Below are positions 46,314 to 55,754 of a DNA stretch of 64,000 nucleotides, in pieces; within the stretch, counting starts at the first letter, position 1, and each line of letters starts with the position of its first letter. Source of the DNA: CAVTLG01 sp963802635 (GTDB taxonomy: Bacteria; Chloroflexota; Ktedonobacteria; Ktedonobacterales; Ktedonobacteraceae); NCBI GenBank assembly GCA_963802635.1, contig CAWDJJ010000001.1, positions 124,001 through 188,000 of the forward strand, written 5' to 3'. The notes under the pieces are model-generated. The model saw nothing but the letters and a program-made list of their open reading frames with translations, was not told where the DNA came from and made no database searches. Both the position numbers and the translations under genes were made by a program.

Positions 46314-46979
46314 ATGCCCGAAACTGAAGCCAAGAGTGAAAATATGCCAATAATTGTTTGTGTGACGGTTGGTCTCTTTGAAGAGAACTGTTATCTTTAT
46401 GCCTGTCCGCAGACAAAAGAGGCCGTGATCATTGATCCAGGCGATGAAGCAGAACGTATACTATATGCTATTCAGGAACTAAAGCTCATACCACGCTATA
46501 TTCTCAACACCCACGGACATTTTGATCATATCTGTGCAATTGATGCAGTAAGCGCGGTTTATCCTGTCCCTCTCGCAATTCACGCGGCAGACGTTCCTAT
46601 GTATACCAGGCAACCTGGGGCAGAGATGTATAGTCGCGCAGCACCGCTTGTACGCAGAAAACCAGATATCCTCCTAAGTGATGGTGATCGTATCACCTTT
46701 GGGACACTTACACTGGAAGTTCTGCATACACCAGGCCATTCTCCCGGTAGCATTAGCCTGGTCAGCCAACCATATCATGTTTTTAGTGGGGATACGCTCT
46801 TCCATAGGGGCATCGGGCGCACCGATTTAGCAGGGGGGAGCTATACACAGATTGAGCAATCGATCCGAAATAAATTGTATACGCTTAAAGATGATCTGGT
46901 CGTCTTCCCAGGTCATGGTCAGTCGACTACAATTATAGAAGAAAAGTATGAAAATCCATTCGTAAATGTAGAGGAGTAA
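46314..46979 (+). CDS. MBL-fold metallo-hydrolase (glyoxalase II-like)
   Basis: 221 residues, ATG 46314 behind GGAG. The metallo-beta-lactamase metal motif THGHFDHICA (about residue 65), HTPGHSPGSISL, the bridging-Asp segment FSGDTLFHRGIGRTD and the final VFPGHGQSTT place it in the glyoxalase II-like (YcbL/GloB2) subgroup. These are usually thioester or related hydrolases; the substrate is not certain. It lies 5 bp upstream of the UDP-glucose dehydrogenase gene and starts a run ugd-acpS-dtd with overlaps, so all four are probably one transcript. Confidence 0.92.
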   Translation: MPETEAKSENMPIIVCVTVGLFEENCYLYACPQTKEAVIIDPGDEAERILYAIQELKLIPRYILNTHGHFDHICAIDAVSAVYPVPLAIHAADVPMYTRQPGAEMYSRAAPLVRRKPDILLSDGDRITFGTLTLEVLHTPGHSPGSISLVSQPYHVFSGDTLFHRGIGRTDLAGGSYTQIEQSIRNKLYTLKDDLVVFPGHGQSTTIIEEKYENPFVNVEE

Positions 46980-46984
46980 TTGTT

Positions 46985-48395
46985 GTGTCAGTTATCTGTG
47001 TGATTGGGACAGGCTACGTTGGCCTGGTAACGGGTACCTGTCTCGCCGATATGGGCAATACGGTAACATGCATTGATATCGTGCAGGAAAAAATTGACCG
47101 TCTCAAACGGGGCATTTTACCAATCTATGAGCCGGGCCTGGAAGAGATGGTAGAGCGCAATGTGCATGCTGAGCGTTTGCATTTTACCACCGATTATGCT
47201 GAGGCTCTGGAGAATAGCGAGTTCATCTTTATTGCGGTCAATACCCCTACGGGCAATAGTCAGGGGCGTGCCGATATGCGCTATGTGGAAAGCGCGGCTC
47301 GCAGCATTGCCGAAAATCTTGATCATTATGCCATTGTTATTAATAAGAGTACTGTGCCGGTTGGCAGCGGCGATCTCGTAGCACGTGTGATTCGCAACAG
47401 TCTCAAGCGGACAGACGTGACTTTCTCGGTGGTCTCTAATCCCGAATTCTTGCGCGAGGGTGCGGCTCTGCAGGATTTCCAGAACCCGGACCGTATTGTG
47501 CTCGGCTCGTCCGAACCGGAAGCGGCACATAAGGTTGCTCACCTCTACCTGCCTTTGCGTACACCTTTTGTGATTACTGATCTCTATACTGCGGAGATGA
47601 TTAAATACGCGTCGAATGCTTTCCTGGCGACCAAAATTTCTTTTATTAATGAAATTGCACAGATTTGTGAGCGTCTAGGTGCCGATGTAAAAGAGGTTGC
47701 CGCAGGTATGGGCTATGATAAGCGCATTGGGCATGCTTTCCTGGACGCGGGACTGGGCTACGGTGGCAGTTGTTTCCCGAAGGATGTACGCGCGCTGGCG
47801 CATATGGCTGATGAAGCTGGCCTGCATCCACAACTGTTACACGCTGTGATGGATATTAACCATGACCAGCGTCGCTTGATTGTGAGCAAATTGACCAATG
47901 TCCTTGGTTCTTTGCGCGGTAGCGTCATCGGTATTCTGGGTCTGGCCTTTAAACCGAACACTGATGATATGCGTGAAGCTGCTGCCATCGATATTATTCG
48001 TTGGGTGACGAGCCAGGGGGCGACGGTGCGTGTGTATGATCCCGTGGCTCACGAGACTGCGCGTGCAGCTCTGGAGCGCGAACAGGTCAACATGGATCTC
48101 GTGACGTTTTGTGAACATGCCTATAGTGTGGCGGAACAGGCCGATGCCCTGGTTATCGTCACTGAATGGAACGAGTTCAAATCGCTCGAACATGCAGCGT
48201 ATCCGTAATGCCATGCGTCGTCCGGTGTTGATCGATGGGCGCAACGTCTACGAAGTCTCGACGATGAATCGCTATGGTTTTATCTATCGCGGCATGGGTC
48301 GTGGTACGGGTCCGGCTCCTTCTATTCTGCCTCCTGGCGATACCACATCTGTCCTGCGAGAGGCAGAGACGCTTAGCCTGGGAGAAAGTTTGTAA
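46985..48395 (+). pseudogene. ugd: UDP-glucose 6-dehydrogenase, frameshifted near the C-terminus
   Basis: GTG start after GAGGAG. It oxidises UDP-glucose to UDP-glucuronate for surface polysaccharides. Rossmann motif VIGTGYVGLVTGTCLADMG, then NTPTG, SKSTV-like NKSTVPVGSG, and the catalytic cysteine in GGSCFPKDVRAL are all present. The frame stops at 48208 after EWNEFKSLEHAAYP. The +1 frame carries the expected end (MQRIRNAMRRPVLIDGRNVY) to the stop at 48395, which overlaps the acpS start. Removing one A in GAAC at about 48188 restores the full protein. 407 residues are intact before the break. Confidence 0.9.
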
Positions 48396-48919
48396 TGGAT
48401 GATGACCAGCCTCTCCTCTTTACGCCATTAGTGTGCCAGTCTGGAACTCCACTGCCGGACTGGTTGTTTGGTCCCGGAGGAGTGGCTGGTCTGCCTGCTC
48501 CGTTGCACTCAACGCGAGGTGTCAATGTGGCTGTGGGCATCGACATTATTGAAGTGGAACGCGTGCGCCGGGTCTATGAACATCATGGAGAACGTTTCTT
48601 GCGGCGCGTTTTTACTCCCGATGAGGTGAAGCAGTGTCGTGGGAAGGCGGCACGCCTCGCCGGGCGCTTCGCTGCGAAAGAAGCTATCAGCAAGGCTCTG
48701 GGAACGGGCTTGCATGGGGTTGCCTGGCATGAAATGGAGGTCGTGCAACTGCGCAGTGGCCGTCCTTCTGTACGCTTGCATGGCAATGCGAAGCAACGCG
48801 CCGAACTGTTAGGTATCAGTGCCTGCGATGTGAGCATTGCTGATCTGGCCCAGTTTTCCATTGCTATCGCTGTTGCTGTGCAGACGAGCATCTCCCAGGA
48901 GCCAGGAAGAGCAGAATGA
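48395..48919 (+). CDS. acpS: Holo-[acyl-carrier-protein] synthase
   Basis: 174 residues. It transfers phosphopantetheine from CoA to acyl carrier protein. The core begins at about residue 46 with VGIDIIEVERVRRVYEHHG and has FTPDEVKQC, the Mg/CoA motif LAGRFAAKEAISKALGTG and the final SIADLAQFSIAIAVA. The first 45 residues are an extra N-terminal segment; a GTG-type start around codon 42-45 cannot be excluded, but GGGAG stands well before the ATG at 48395. That ATG overlaps the ugd stop, and the gene's end overlaps dtd. Confidence 0.92.
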   Translation: MDDDQPLLFTPLVCQSGTPLPDWLFGPGGVAGLPAPLHSTRGVNVAVGIDIIEVERVRRVYEHHGERFLRRVFTPDEVKQCRGKAARLAGRFAAKEAISKALGTGLHGVAWHEMEVVQLRSGRPSVRLHGNAKQRAELLGISACDVSIADLAQFSIAIAVAVQTSISQEPGRAE

Positions 48920-49371
48920 GAGCATTCCTGCAACGCGTCAGCTCTGCTAGTGTGACCGTCGAGAAACAGGTTGTAGGAGAAATTGGTCAGGTTTTTTTGA
49001 TACTTCTTGGTATTGGACAAGGCGATAGCGACGTGCAGGTAAAGATGCTCGTCGATAAGATCGTGCACTTACGCGTTTTTGCTGATGACGCGGGAAAAAT
49101 GAATCTCTCCCTCTTAGATGTTGCGGGACAAGCGCTTGTTGTTTCACAATTCACCCTTTATGCTGATATTCGCAAGGGACGTCGTCCCAGCTTTACGGAT
49201 GCGGCACTCCCTGTGCTGGCAGAACCTCTGGTCGAACACTTCAAGGAAGCAATGGCTGCCTATGGCATTGTTGTAGCTGGTGGCATCTTCGGTGCTCACA
49301 TGGCTGTATCATTGCTAAACGATGGGCCTGTGACACTGTTAGTCGATAGCGAGCAGTTGAAGGCAAACTGA
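48916..49371 (+). CDS. dtd: D-aminoacyl-tRNA deacylase
   Basis: 151 residues. It hydrolyses D-amino acids from mischarged tRNA. Both conserved motifs are seen: VSQFTLYAD and the C-terminal NDGPVTLLVDS. The N-terminus MRAFLQRVSSASVTV is typical and the length is exactly that of the family. ATG 48916 overlaps the acpS stop by 4 nt. It is the last gene of the MBL-ugd-acpS-dtd unit and is followed by an inverted repeat at 49386-49452. Confidence 0.96.
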   Translation: MRAFLQRVSSASVTVEKQVVGEIGQVFLILLGIGQGDSDVQVKMLVDKIVHLRVFADDAGKMNLSLLDVAGQALVVSQFTLYADIRKGRRPSFTDAALPVLAEPLVEHFKEAMAAYGIVVAGGIFGAHMAVSLLNDGPVTLLVDSEQLKAN

Positions 49372-49385
49372 AGAAGATCAGAAGT

Positions 49386-49452
49386 AGATACAACACAGAA
49401 GGCGTTTCGTGCTTTCATTAAGAGCTGCAAAAACTCCCTTTGTGTTGTATCT
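49386..49452. terminator. Inverted repeat between convergent genes
   Basis: Perfect 12-bp arms AGATACAACACA and TGTGTTGTATCT, extended by a few imperfect pairs, around a long inner segment (about 35 nt). It lies between dtd and the minus-strand two-helix protein. It may be a bidirectional terminator or a small degenerate element. Confidence 0.5.
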
Positions 49453-49492
49453 TTCCATTGATGAAAATGAATGTTTATAGATATTAGCGATA

Positions 49493-49843
49493 TTAGCGAT
49501 ATTGTGGGTACTGCGGACCGGAAGGATATTGAGGACCCTGTGGACCCTGCGGTGGATATTGAGGACCCTGTGGATACTGTGGAGAGTTCATTGCTGCCTG
49601 CTGACGTAAAGCGTTGAGTTCTCTCTGAATGGGCCACTCGGAGAAGGCAAGGACTAAGATGACAATCAAGTTAGCGATGGGGATTAAGAGTAATAAACTC
49701 AGCGCGCCACTATAGCCTGTTTTGGCAAAAATTCTCCACCAGACGAAGATGGCAAAGATGAAGATTACCAGGCTTATAACTCCTATAACGATAGCGGCAG
49801 TTGCGCCAGCGGCGCTATACGACTGATACTGACTGCTAGTCAT
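49493..49843 (-). CDS. Small two-helix membrane protein with Pro/Gln/Tyr tail
   Basis: 116 residues, ATG 49843 behind GGAG. Two hydrophobic helices, about 13-37 (GATAAIVIGVISLVIFIFAI) and 45-68 (GALSLLLLIPIANLIVILVL), flank WWRIFAKTGYSG. The pattern of helix, WxIFxKxG and a second helix recalls small signal-peptide-associated or DUF5684-like membrane proteins. The tail repeats PQYP/GPQ units, reflected in DNA-level tandem repeats. The function is unknown. It is convergent with dtd. Confidence 0.7.
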   Translation of the reverse strand: MTSSQYQSYSAAGATAAIVIGVISLVIFIFAIFVWWRIFAKTGYSGALSLLLLIPIANLIVILVLAFSEWPIQRELNALRQQAAMNSPQYPQGPQYPPQGPQGPQYPSGPQYPQYR

Positions 49844-50276
49844 TTCGTTCTCCTTCTGCTGTTAGAGCCGACGGTGATAGCGATACAAAACCTCTACTTA
49901 GGGCAATAGTACATGGGGTATCTGTGAGTGTCAATGCTTACTGTATCACCGTGGAGTGATGATCTTCACTAAATAGCTTCAATACCTTATCCACTCATGT
50001 TGTGTGCAAAATATTGTGTGACTATTCAGTTCCCCTTGAAGATCCACACGACTCCCGATGAGTGTGAGAAAATGGCTGTGCAAAGCAACCTGAGAGCTTG
50101 TCCGTAAGTCCCTAAAACTATAAACGTATCTAGCAGGAAAATTTGACAGTGTACTTTTGGATATATAGACAGGAAAACTTCTGCGCCGCGCCCATCTTGT
50201 CCACTTGTAATATAATGAAGTATCATTTCTGGTAAGTCAACTTCGACCCTCAAACAAGTTGTGAAGGATAAATAGC
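49844..50276. other. Intergenic region between divergent genes
   Basis: About 430 bp between the two-helix protein (minus) and the ROK kinase (plus). It contains two promoters by necessity. No gene, repeat family or strong hairpin is recognised. Confidence 0.35.
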
Positions 50277-51347
50277 GTGCTGAGACAGAATTCCCTGGCG
50301 TCTGGTTCACTCCCGCTTGTAATTGGTGTTGACCTGGGTGGCACACAGATACGAACGGCGGTGCTACGTGGGGCTACCCTCCTATCGCGGGTTGGCTTGC
50401 TCACAGGCGAGAATCCCACCCCTGACCGTGTCATCCCGCGTATGTTTCTAGCGGTCCAGGAGGCTCTGATAGCCGCGAATGTTACGCGAGAGCAAATTGT
50501 TGGTATAGGCATTGGTGCTCCAGGACCGCTCAATGGGCGTACAGGCATCGTGTTCTCGACACCAAATCTGCCGGGATGGCAGAATGTTCCACTGCGTGAC
50601 ATGTTTCAAGCGCATTTTGATATGCCTATTTTTCTTGAAGATGATGCCAATGCAGCGGCGCTCGGTGAGCAGATGTTTGGTGCCGGGCGTGGGAGCCAGG
50701 AGATAGTCTATATCACAATCAGTACTGGTATAGGCGGAGGCGTTATTATAAACGGCAAGATTATGAACGGCATTGTGGGTACTGCTGCTGAGATCGGCCA
50801 TATGACCATCGATTGGCGTGGTCCACGCTGTAATTGTGGTAATATTGGGTGTCTGGAGAGTATTGCCTCGGGTACAGCTATTGCGCGTCGTGCCAATGAA
50901 CTGATCGTGCTGGGTAAGGCTGATGCTCTGCTCGCGTTTGCCTTGAGCCATCACATTGCTGACAAGACAGCCGATATGCCTGCCGATAGTAGTCGCATAG
51001 TTGCTTCTCCTCTACATGTTGATGCGCGCATGGTTGCGGATGCCGCCGAGGCAGGCGTTCCTGAGGCACGTGAAATTATTGCGGACGCCGCCGAGGCGCT
51101 TGGTGTAGGGTTGGTAAACGTGATTCATCTATTTAATCCAGAAATGATCATTCTCGGTGGTGGTGTTACACAGATGGGTGCGCCACTATTAGAACCGGCA
51201 AAGCGCATTGTGCAAGAGCGCGCGATGAGCGTGCCTCGTGAGAGCACACAGATTGTGATGGCAGAACTTGGTTCTGATGTGGGATTGGTTGGCGCGGGTG
51301 CACTTATTTATTATAACCAGGAACACCCATCGGTACTCCGTCCTTGA
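50277..51347 (+). CDS. ROK-family sugar kinase (glucokinase-like)
   Basis: 356 residues, GTG start after AAGGA. Phosphate-binding IGVDLGGTQIRTAVL, then GIGAPGPLNGRTGIVF, the catalytic region FLEDDANAAALGE and TISTGIGGGVIING. The ROK zinc signature is complete: EIGHMTIDWRGPRCNCGNIG (CxCG), then CLESIASG. No DNA-binding domain precedes, so this is an enzyme, not a repressor. The substrate is probably glucose or a related hexose. It is monocistronic and followed by a family A palindrome. Confidence 0.92.
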   Translation: MLRQNSLASGSLPLVIGVDLGGTQIRTAVLRGATLLSRVGLLTGENPTPDRVIPRMFLAVQEALIAANVTREQIVGIGIGAPGPLNGRTGIVFSTPNLPGWQNVPLRDMFQAHFDMPIFLEDDANAAALGEQMFGAGRGSQEIVYITISTGIGGGVIINGKIMNGIVGTAAEIGHMTIDWRGPRCNCGNIGCLESIASGTAIARRANELIVLGKADALLAFALSHHIADKTADMPADSSRIVASPLHVDARMVADAAEAGVPEAREIIADAAEALGVGLVNVIHLFNPEMIILGGGVTQMGAPLLEPAKRIVQERAMSVPRESTQIVMAELGSDVGLVGAGALIYYNQEHPSVLRP

Positions 51348-51420
51348 GGAGAAAATGGGTAGGGGCGGAGCTTGCCTCCGCCCAGGGCGCACACAAGGTG
51401 ACGCCCCTACCCCATTTTCC
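51348..51420. repeat. Palindromic repeat, family A, copy 3
   Basis: GGAGAAAATGGGTAGGGGCG on the left pairs with CGCCCCTACCCCATTTTCC on the right with one bulge; the inner GGAGCTTGCCTCCGCCC matches copies 1 and 2. It begins within 1-2 bp of the ROK stop codon and probably serves as its terminator. Confidence 0.75.
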
Positions 51421-51489
51421 AACGTTTTCCCGGCAAGGATGCAGACACTACCTATCTGAATGTAAGGAAATATAAGGCGAAAGGAAAGT

Positions 51490-52258
51490 ATGGTAGCGCA
51501 TAAGGAGAGGCTAGATATCGCATTAGTGCGACTGGGGCTGGCACCTAGCCGTGAGCGTGCACGCGCCCTCATCATGGCGGGGCAGGTATATGTAGGGGAG
51601 CGGTTGGTGGATAAGCCTGGCACACTTGTCCCACTCGATGCCCATTGCCGTCTGGCTGAAGTGACACCCGAACTGAAATATGTCAGTCGCGGTGGTCTGA
51701 AGCTCGAAAAAGGCGCTGGATAGCTTTCAGCTTGATCCAACGGGACTGGTAGCAATCGACGTCGGTGCCTCGACCGGAGGCTTTACCCAATGTCTGTTAG
51801 AGCGTGGAGCACAGCGCGTCTACGCGGTCGATGTTGGTCATGGGCAACTGGCCTGGACATTGCGCAATGATCCGCGCGTCGTCGTTATGGAGCGTACGAA
51901 TATCCGCCACCTCGCTGAACTGCCTGAGCGTATGCAATGTGCCGTCATCGATGTATCGTTTATCTCGCTACATCTAGTGTTGCCTGCACTTGTTCCATTG
52001 CTTGCGCCAGACCCGGAGACCTGGATTGTGGCTCTGGTCAAGCCTCAATTTGAAGCTGGGAAGGCTGAAGTTGACCGGGGAGCAGGTATCATTAGCGATC
52101 CACAGGTGCATAGTCGTGTGCTGCAAGAATTGCGCGCGTGGGTCTTGCAGCATACAGTACTCCTGGTAGATGATGAGATTGCATCGCCCATTCTAGGACG
52201 CGATGGCAATCGTGAATTCCTTTTTTTGCTCAGATTTCGTCCTACCCCAGAGCTATAG
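51490..52258 (+). pseudogene. tlyA: TlyA-family rRNA (cytidine-2'-O)-methyltransferase, frameshifted
   Basis: ATG 51490. It begins with an S4 RNA-binding domain (ERLDIALVRLGLAPSRERAR, then IMAGQVYVG). The frame stops at 51723 after KLEKGAG. The +1 frame continues ALDSFQLDPTGL with the FtsJ/SAM motif AIDVGASTGGFTQCLLERGA, the catalytic-type KPQFEAGK and a final GNREFLFLL, ending at 52258. The total is 769 nt, one base too many, at the run GAAAAAGG near 51712. TlyA methylates 16S and 23S rRNA; the older name hemolysin is misleading. Both halves are well conserved. Confidence 0.88.
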
Positions 52259-52318
52259 GCAAGCTTTGTTGGTAACTGCATACTGGAAATAACGTATCAA
52301 TTTGTATAAGGACTAATT

Positions 52319-52894
52319 ATGACACAACGCGATTATGGATGGAAAACACTTTCATCTCGGCAAGTACTCGATACACCATATTTAAAAATTCGTTGCGAGC
52401 AAATCGAATTGCCAGAAGGAACAATTCTTTCAGATTACTACATCATTGAGAATCGTGGTTGGGTAGGCATCGTACCAATCACAGAAGATGGACATTTCAT
52501 TATCAATAAACAATACAAGCATGGTATTGGCCTTGAGGTGCTGGAGTTTCCGGCTGGTGGTATTGATCAAGACGAAGATGATCCATTACAGGCAGCCCAG
52601 CGTGAGCTGATGGAAGAGACTGGCTATAGCGTCGCACTGGAGAACATAGAGCCATTGGGGCAAATGATCGCTAATCCAACGAGCGCAGTGACGCGTGCCT
52701 GGTGGTTTCTAGCGCGCGATGTACGAAAAACGGGCAGCCAGAAAGTTGATCCGGCTGAAGTTATTGAAAATGTGCTGGTCACACCAGCCGAGCTCTGGCA
52801 ATTGATGCATCGCGGCCAATTCTGCGTCCAGGGGCAGATTGCAGCCGCGTATATGGCGCTAGAGCAACTCGGCTTTTTGAAAACAGTATTGTAA
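52319..52894 (+). CDS. Nudix hydrolase, ADP-ribose pyrophosphatase-like
   Basis: 191 residues. A beta-rich N-terminal domain (WKTLSSRQVLDTPYLKIRCE) precedes IVPITEDGHFIINKQYKHGI. The Nudix box is complete: GGIDQDEDDPLQAAQRELME followed by ETGY. The upstream segment LEVLEFPAGG is typical of ADP-ribose and NDP-sugar pyrophosphatases. It probably removes ADP-ribose or related compounds. It is 60 bp downstream of tlyA on the same strand and precedes the two-component operon by 120 bp. Confidence 0.9.
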   Translation: MTQRDYGWKTLSSRQVLDTPYLKIRCEQIELPEGTILSDYYIIENRGWVGIVPITEDGHFIINKQYKHGIGLEVLEFPAGGIDQDEDDPLQAAQRELMEETGYSVALENIEPLGQMIANPTSAVTRAWWFLARDVRKTGSQKVDPAEVIENVLVTPAELWQLMHRGQFCVQGQIAAAYMALEQLGFLKTVL

Positions 52895-53014
52895 TTATAG
52901 TATAATGTGGTAGAGATGTTCTTTAGTAGTTACTCGCGCTGCTAGAGGGATGTTAACACAAAAACTTTACAAATTCCTCGCATTTTTTTCATACGCGAGA
53001 GGTAGACTAGAGAT

Positions 53015-53764
53015 ATGAAAATCCTCGTTATTGAAGATGAAGAAAATATCACCCAGTTCGTTCGACTCTATCTGGAGCAGGCTAGCTTTACAGTCATCAC
53101 GGCGAACGACGGTATTGCTGGGCTGGAAATGCATGCGCGCGAACATCCAGATCTGGTTATTCTGGATCTGATGCTACCGATACTCGACGGGATGGAGGTA
53201 TGTCGTCGTATGCGCGCCTGGGCTAATACGCCTATCTTGATGCTTACTGCACGCCAGGGTGAGGAAGATCGTATCTCAGGACTGGAGTTGGGTGCCGATG
53301 ACTATCTTGTGAAACCTTTTAATCCGCGTGAAATGGTGAGCCGGGTAAAGGCTATTCTGCGTAGAACTAATCCGGCCAATGGTGCCAGGCCAGGTGGTGC
53401 CGATGAAGGAAAAGAAGTGCAAGGAACTGCGCCTGCCGATGAACTGCATTTTCAAGGGCTGGTCATTAATATGCCCGCGCGTCGTGTTATCGCGGGTGGG
53501 AAGCAAATCACGCTGACGGTCAAAGAATTCGACCTGCTCGTCACTCTAGCATCGGCTCCAGACCGTGTTTTCACGCGTGAATCGTTGCTCAATCAGGTAT
53601 GGGGTTACACCTATCTGGGCGATGGGCGCACTGTCGATGTGCATATTGGCACACTGCGCAAGAAATTAGAAGCAATACCGGGTATTCCCCATCATATTCA
53701 GACTGTCTGGGGTGTGGGCTACAAATTTGTGCCCATGCCGACTGTATCTACGCCCAGCCTATAG
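53015..53764 (+). CDS. OmpR/PhoB-type response regulator
   Basis: 249 residues. The receiver domain has the acidic pocket IEDEE, the phospho-acceptor Asp in VILDLMLPILDG (about residue 51), the switch region MLTARQGEEDR and the Lys in YLVKPF. After a Gly/Glu-rich linker (about 125-145) comes a winged-helix DNA-binding domain (LTVKEFDLLVTLASAPDRVF, LLNQVWGY, GRTVDVHIGTLRKKL). It is 21 bp upstream of its sensor kinase. The promoter region 52895-53014 holds a short inverted CTCGC/GCGAG pair that could be an operator. Confidence 0.95.
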   Translation: MKILVIEDEENITQFVRLYLEQASFTVITANDGIAGLEMHAREHPDLVILDLMLPILDGMEVCRRMRAWANTPILMLTARQGEEDRISGLELGADDYLVKPFNPREMVSRVKAILRRTNPANGARPGGADEGKEVQGTAPADELHFQGLVINMPARRVIAGGKQITLTVKEFDLLVTLASAPDRVFTRESLLNQVWGYTYLGDGRTVDVHIGTLRKKLEAIPGIPHHIQTVWGVGYKFVPMPTVSTPSL

Positions 53765-53785
53765 ATAGGTTTGAGGAGGGCCAAT

Positions 53786-55351
53786 ATGGATACGCTCGCT
53801 AACAACCAGCATACAGAACTCAAACGGTCTGCCTTGAGCCTCAGAACAAAACTTATCCTGAGCTACCTGCTTGTCATCCTGGGGACCATCGTTGTGCTTA
53901 GTTTTGTCATTTCGACCACTGTGCAAAACTATTACCGACAAGATCAAGTAAAAACGTTAGATATGTATGCAGGTTATGTGGCCCAGACTCTTGAAGGCGA
54001 CTATATTAGGGCTGGCGGATGGGGTTCAGGTGGTAATCTGGCAAAGTCAGGTGATGCTTCCTTGACTATTATTGTGGACTCTCATGGTGCTCAACTATTA
54101 TGTTCGATGCCGGATCTGTTCGATGATAGTTCTTGCAATAATCAAACAGAAAAGGATGCTCTGGCACAGGCTCTCAAGGGACAAACTGTACAGCCTGGTA
54201 CTATACAGGTGACAGCTCAACACGAAACGTATCCTTCTCTCTATGTATGTGTACCACTCCAGCTTTCCAATGGTCAGATTATTGGTGCGGTGTTTTATTC
54301 GCAACCTCAAAATAATTACTCCCGGTTAACTTCACTGATTAATCAAGCAATTATTATTACCGGTCTTATTGTTGCTTGCATCGCGGCTCTGTGTGCTTTC
54401 TTACTTGTGCGACGTTTCATCAAGCCGCTGGAAGCATTAAGAAGAGCTGCCGAGCAAATGAAGGAAGGCAAATACACTCAGCGCGTAGAGCAGCCCAAAT
54501 CAGTGGATGAACTGGGAGAACTGGCGTTGACCTTTAATGAGATGGCTGACACCATTGAAGCCGATGTCAATGAACTGCGTCGCCAGGATCAGGTACGACG
54601 CGATCTGATTGCTAATATCGCACATGATCTTGCTACGCCACTTACTGCTATCCAGGGCTTGAGCGAGGCTCTAGCCGACAACGTGATCTCCGATCCATCA
54701 CAGCGCCAGGAGACCGCTCAGCGTATTGGGCGCGAGATTCAACGTCTGCGCCGTTTGGTGGCTGATGTGCGGCAGATGTCCTCACTGGAAGCTGGTCATG
54801 CACAACTTGACCTCGCGCCATTGGATATGCAGGCGCTGACTGAAGAGACTGTGACGGTCATTGAACCAGAGTGTGAGCAAATGGGCATTACCATCCATAA
54901 TGAAATAGCGCCGAATACACCACTTGTGATGGCCGATAGTGATCGTATCACGCAGGTCCTGCTCAATTTACTGGATAATGCGCGACGTCATACATCACAA
55001 GGTGGGCAGATCCGTGTTGGTGCAAGACCTGAGGGGAAAAATTTGTCTATCTGGGTGAGTGACACTGGGATTGGCATTGATGCTGCCGACCTGCCACACA
55101 TTTTCGAACGTTTCTACCGTGCTGACCGTTCGCGCGCCACCGCAACTGGTGGTACGGGTCTTGGCCTCTCCATTGTCAAGGCCATTCTGAGCGCGCACGG
55201 TGGTACAATCTGGGCCGAAAGCCAACCAGGGCAAGGTTCGCGCTTCACCTTCACGCTGCCAATAGTGCAGACGTCGCTACCAACCAGGCCAATCAATACA
55301 AAAAGTACTAAAGTACCGGCGCTATCGATCACAAAACTGCGGTCCTATTAA
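53786..55351 (+). CDS. HAMP-domain sensor histidine kinase
   Basis: 521 residues from ATG 53786, 6 nt after GAGGAGGG. Membrane helix 1 (about 20-42), an extracytoplasmic sensor of about 145 residues with two Cys (SMPDLFDDSSCNN), and helix 2 (about 185-208). A HAMP linker is followed by the H-box ANIAHDLATPLTAIQG (about residue 278) and the HATPase domain with N-box LLNLLDNARRHTSQ, DTGIGI, FERFYRAD and GTGLGLSIV. It phosphorylates the regulator encoded just upstream. The signal is unknown. Confidence 0.95.
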   Translation: MDTLANNQHTELKRSALSLRTKLILSYLLVILGTIVVLSFVISTTVQNYYRQDQVKTLDMYAGYVAQTLEGDYIRAGGWGSGGNLAKSGDASLTIIVDSHGAQLLCSMPDLFDDSSCNNQTEKDALAQALKGQTVQPGTIQVTAQHETYPSLYVCVPLQLSNGQIIGAVFYSQPQNNYSRLTSLINQAIIITGLIVACIAALCAFLLVRRFIKPLEALRRAAEQMKEGKYTQRVEQPKSVDELGELALTFNEMADTIEADVNELRRQDQVRRDLIANIAHDLATPLTAIQGLSEALADNVISDPSQRQETAQRIGREIQRLRRLVADVRQMSSLEAGHAQLDLAPLDMQALTEETVTVIEPECEQMGITIHNEIAPNTPLVMADSDRITQVLLNLLDNARRHTSQGGQIRVGARPEGKNLSIWVSDTGIGIDAADLPHIFERFYRADRSRATATGGTGLGLSIVKAILSAHGGTIWAESQPGQGSRFTFTLPIVQTSLPTRPINTKSTKVPALSITKLRSY

Positions 55352-55526
55352 GCTGCACTGCACCTGAATAGTCACAAACAGTGATCATATAGCGATCATC
55401 CGCGATCATTTTCAGTTCTGTCCAGCGACGATGATACCGATCTCTTCACGACCTTTTTCAAAACAACAGGAAAGAGTATCGTGATGATAGATCGGTATAT
55501 CGGTCGTATGACGCTCTCTCAGTCAG

Positions 55527-55754
55527 CTACTGTACGATTTTGTTGTAGGTTTCACATACGGTCTCGGTGGCCTCTTCGTCTCCGACCAGCTTGGCGAGAC
55601 GGTCGCGGTTATTGTCAAGGGTCTGATATTGCATTCTTACGACCCAATGCGGCGCTTTTTGGGCGAAGCCATGAAAAAGCTGGTTCATGGAAAAACAGGT
55701 GGCTTCGATTTCCTGCCGTAGTTGCGCGACGGCACTGACGTTTTCTTGTTTCAT
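55527..55754 (-). CDS. Small helical protein translated with the sigma-like factor
   Basis: 75 residues, ATG 55754 behind GGAGGG, overlapping the stop of the sigma-like gene by 4 nt (ATGA). It looks like two or three helices (VSAVAQLRQEIEATCFSMNQ, RDRLAKLVGDEEATETVCET). No membrane segment. Translational coupling suggests it works with the sigma-like protein, perhaps as an inhibitor or cofactor; this is inference. The stretch 55352-55526 downstream holds no gene. Confidence 0.6.
   Translation of the reverse strand: MKQENVSAVAQLRQEIEATCFSMNQLFHGFAQKAPHWVVRMQYQTLDNNRDRLAKLVGDEEATETVCETYNKIVQ

Noticed and set aside
50277..51347. ROK protein as a transcriptional repressor
   Set aside because: It lacks the N-terminal winged helix and has the full kinase and zinc signatures.
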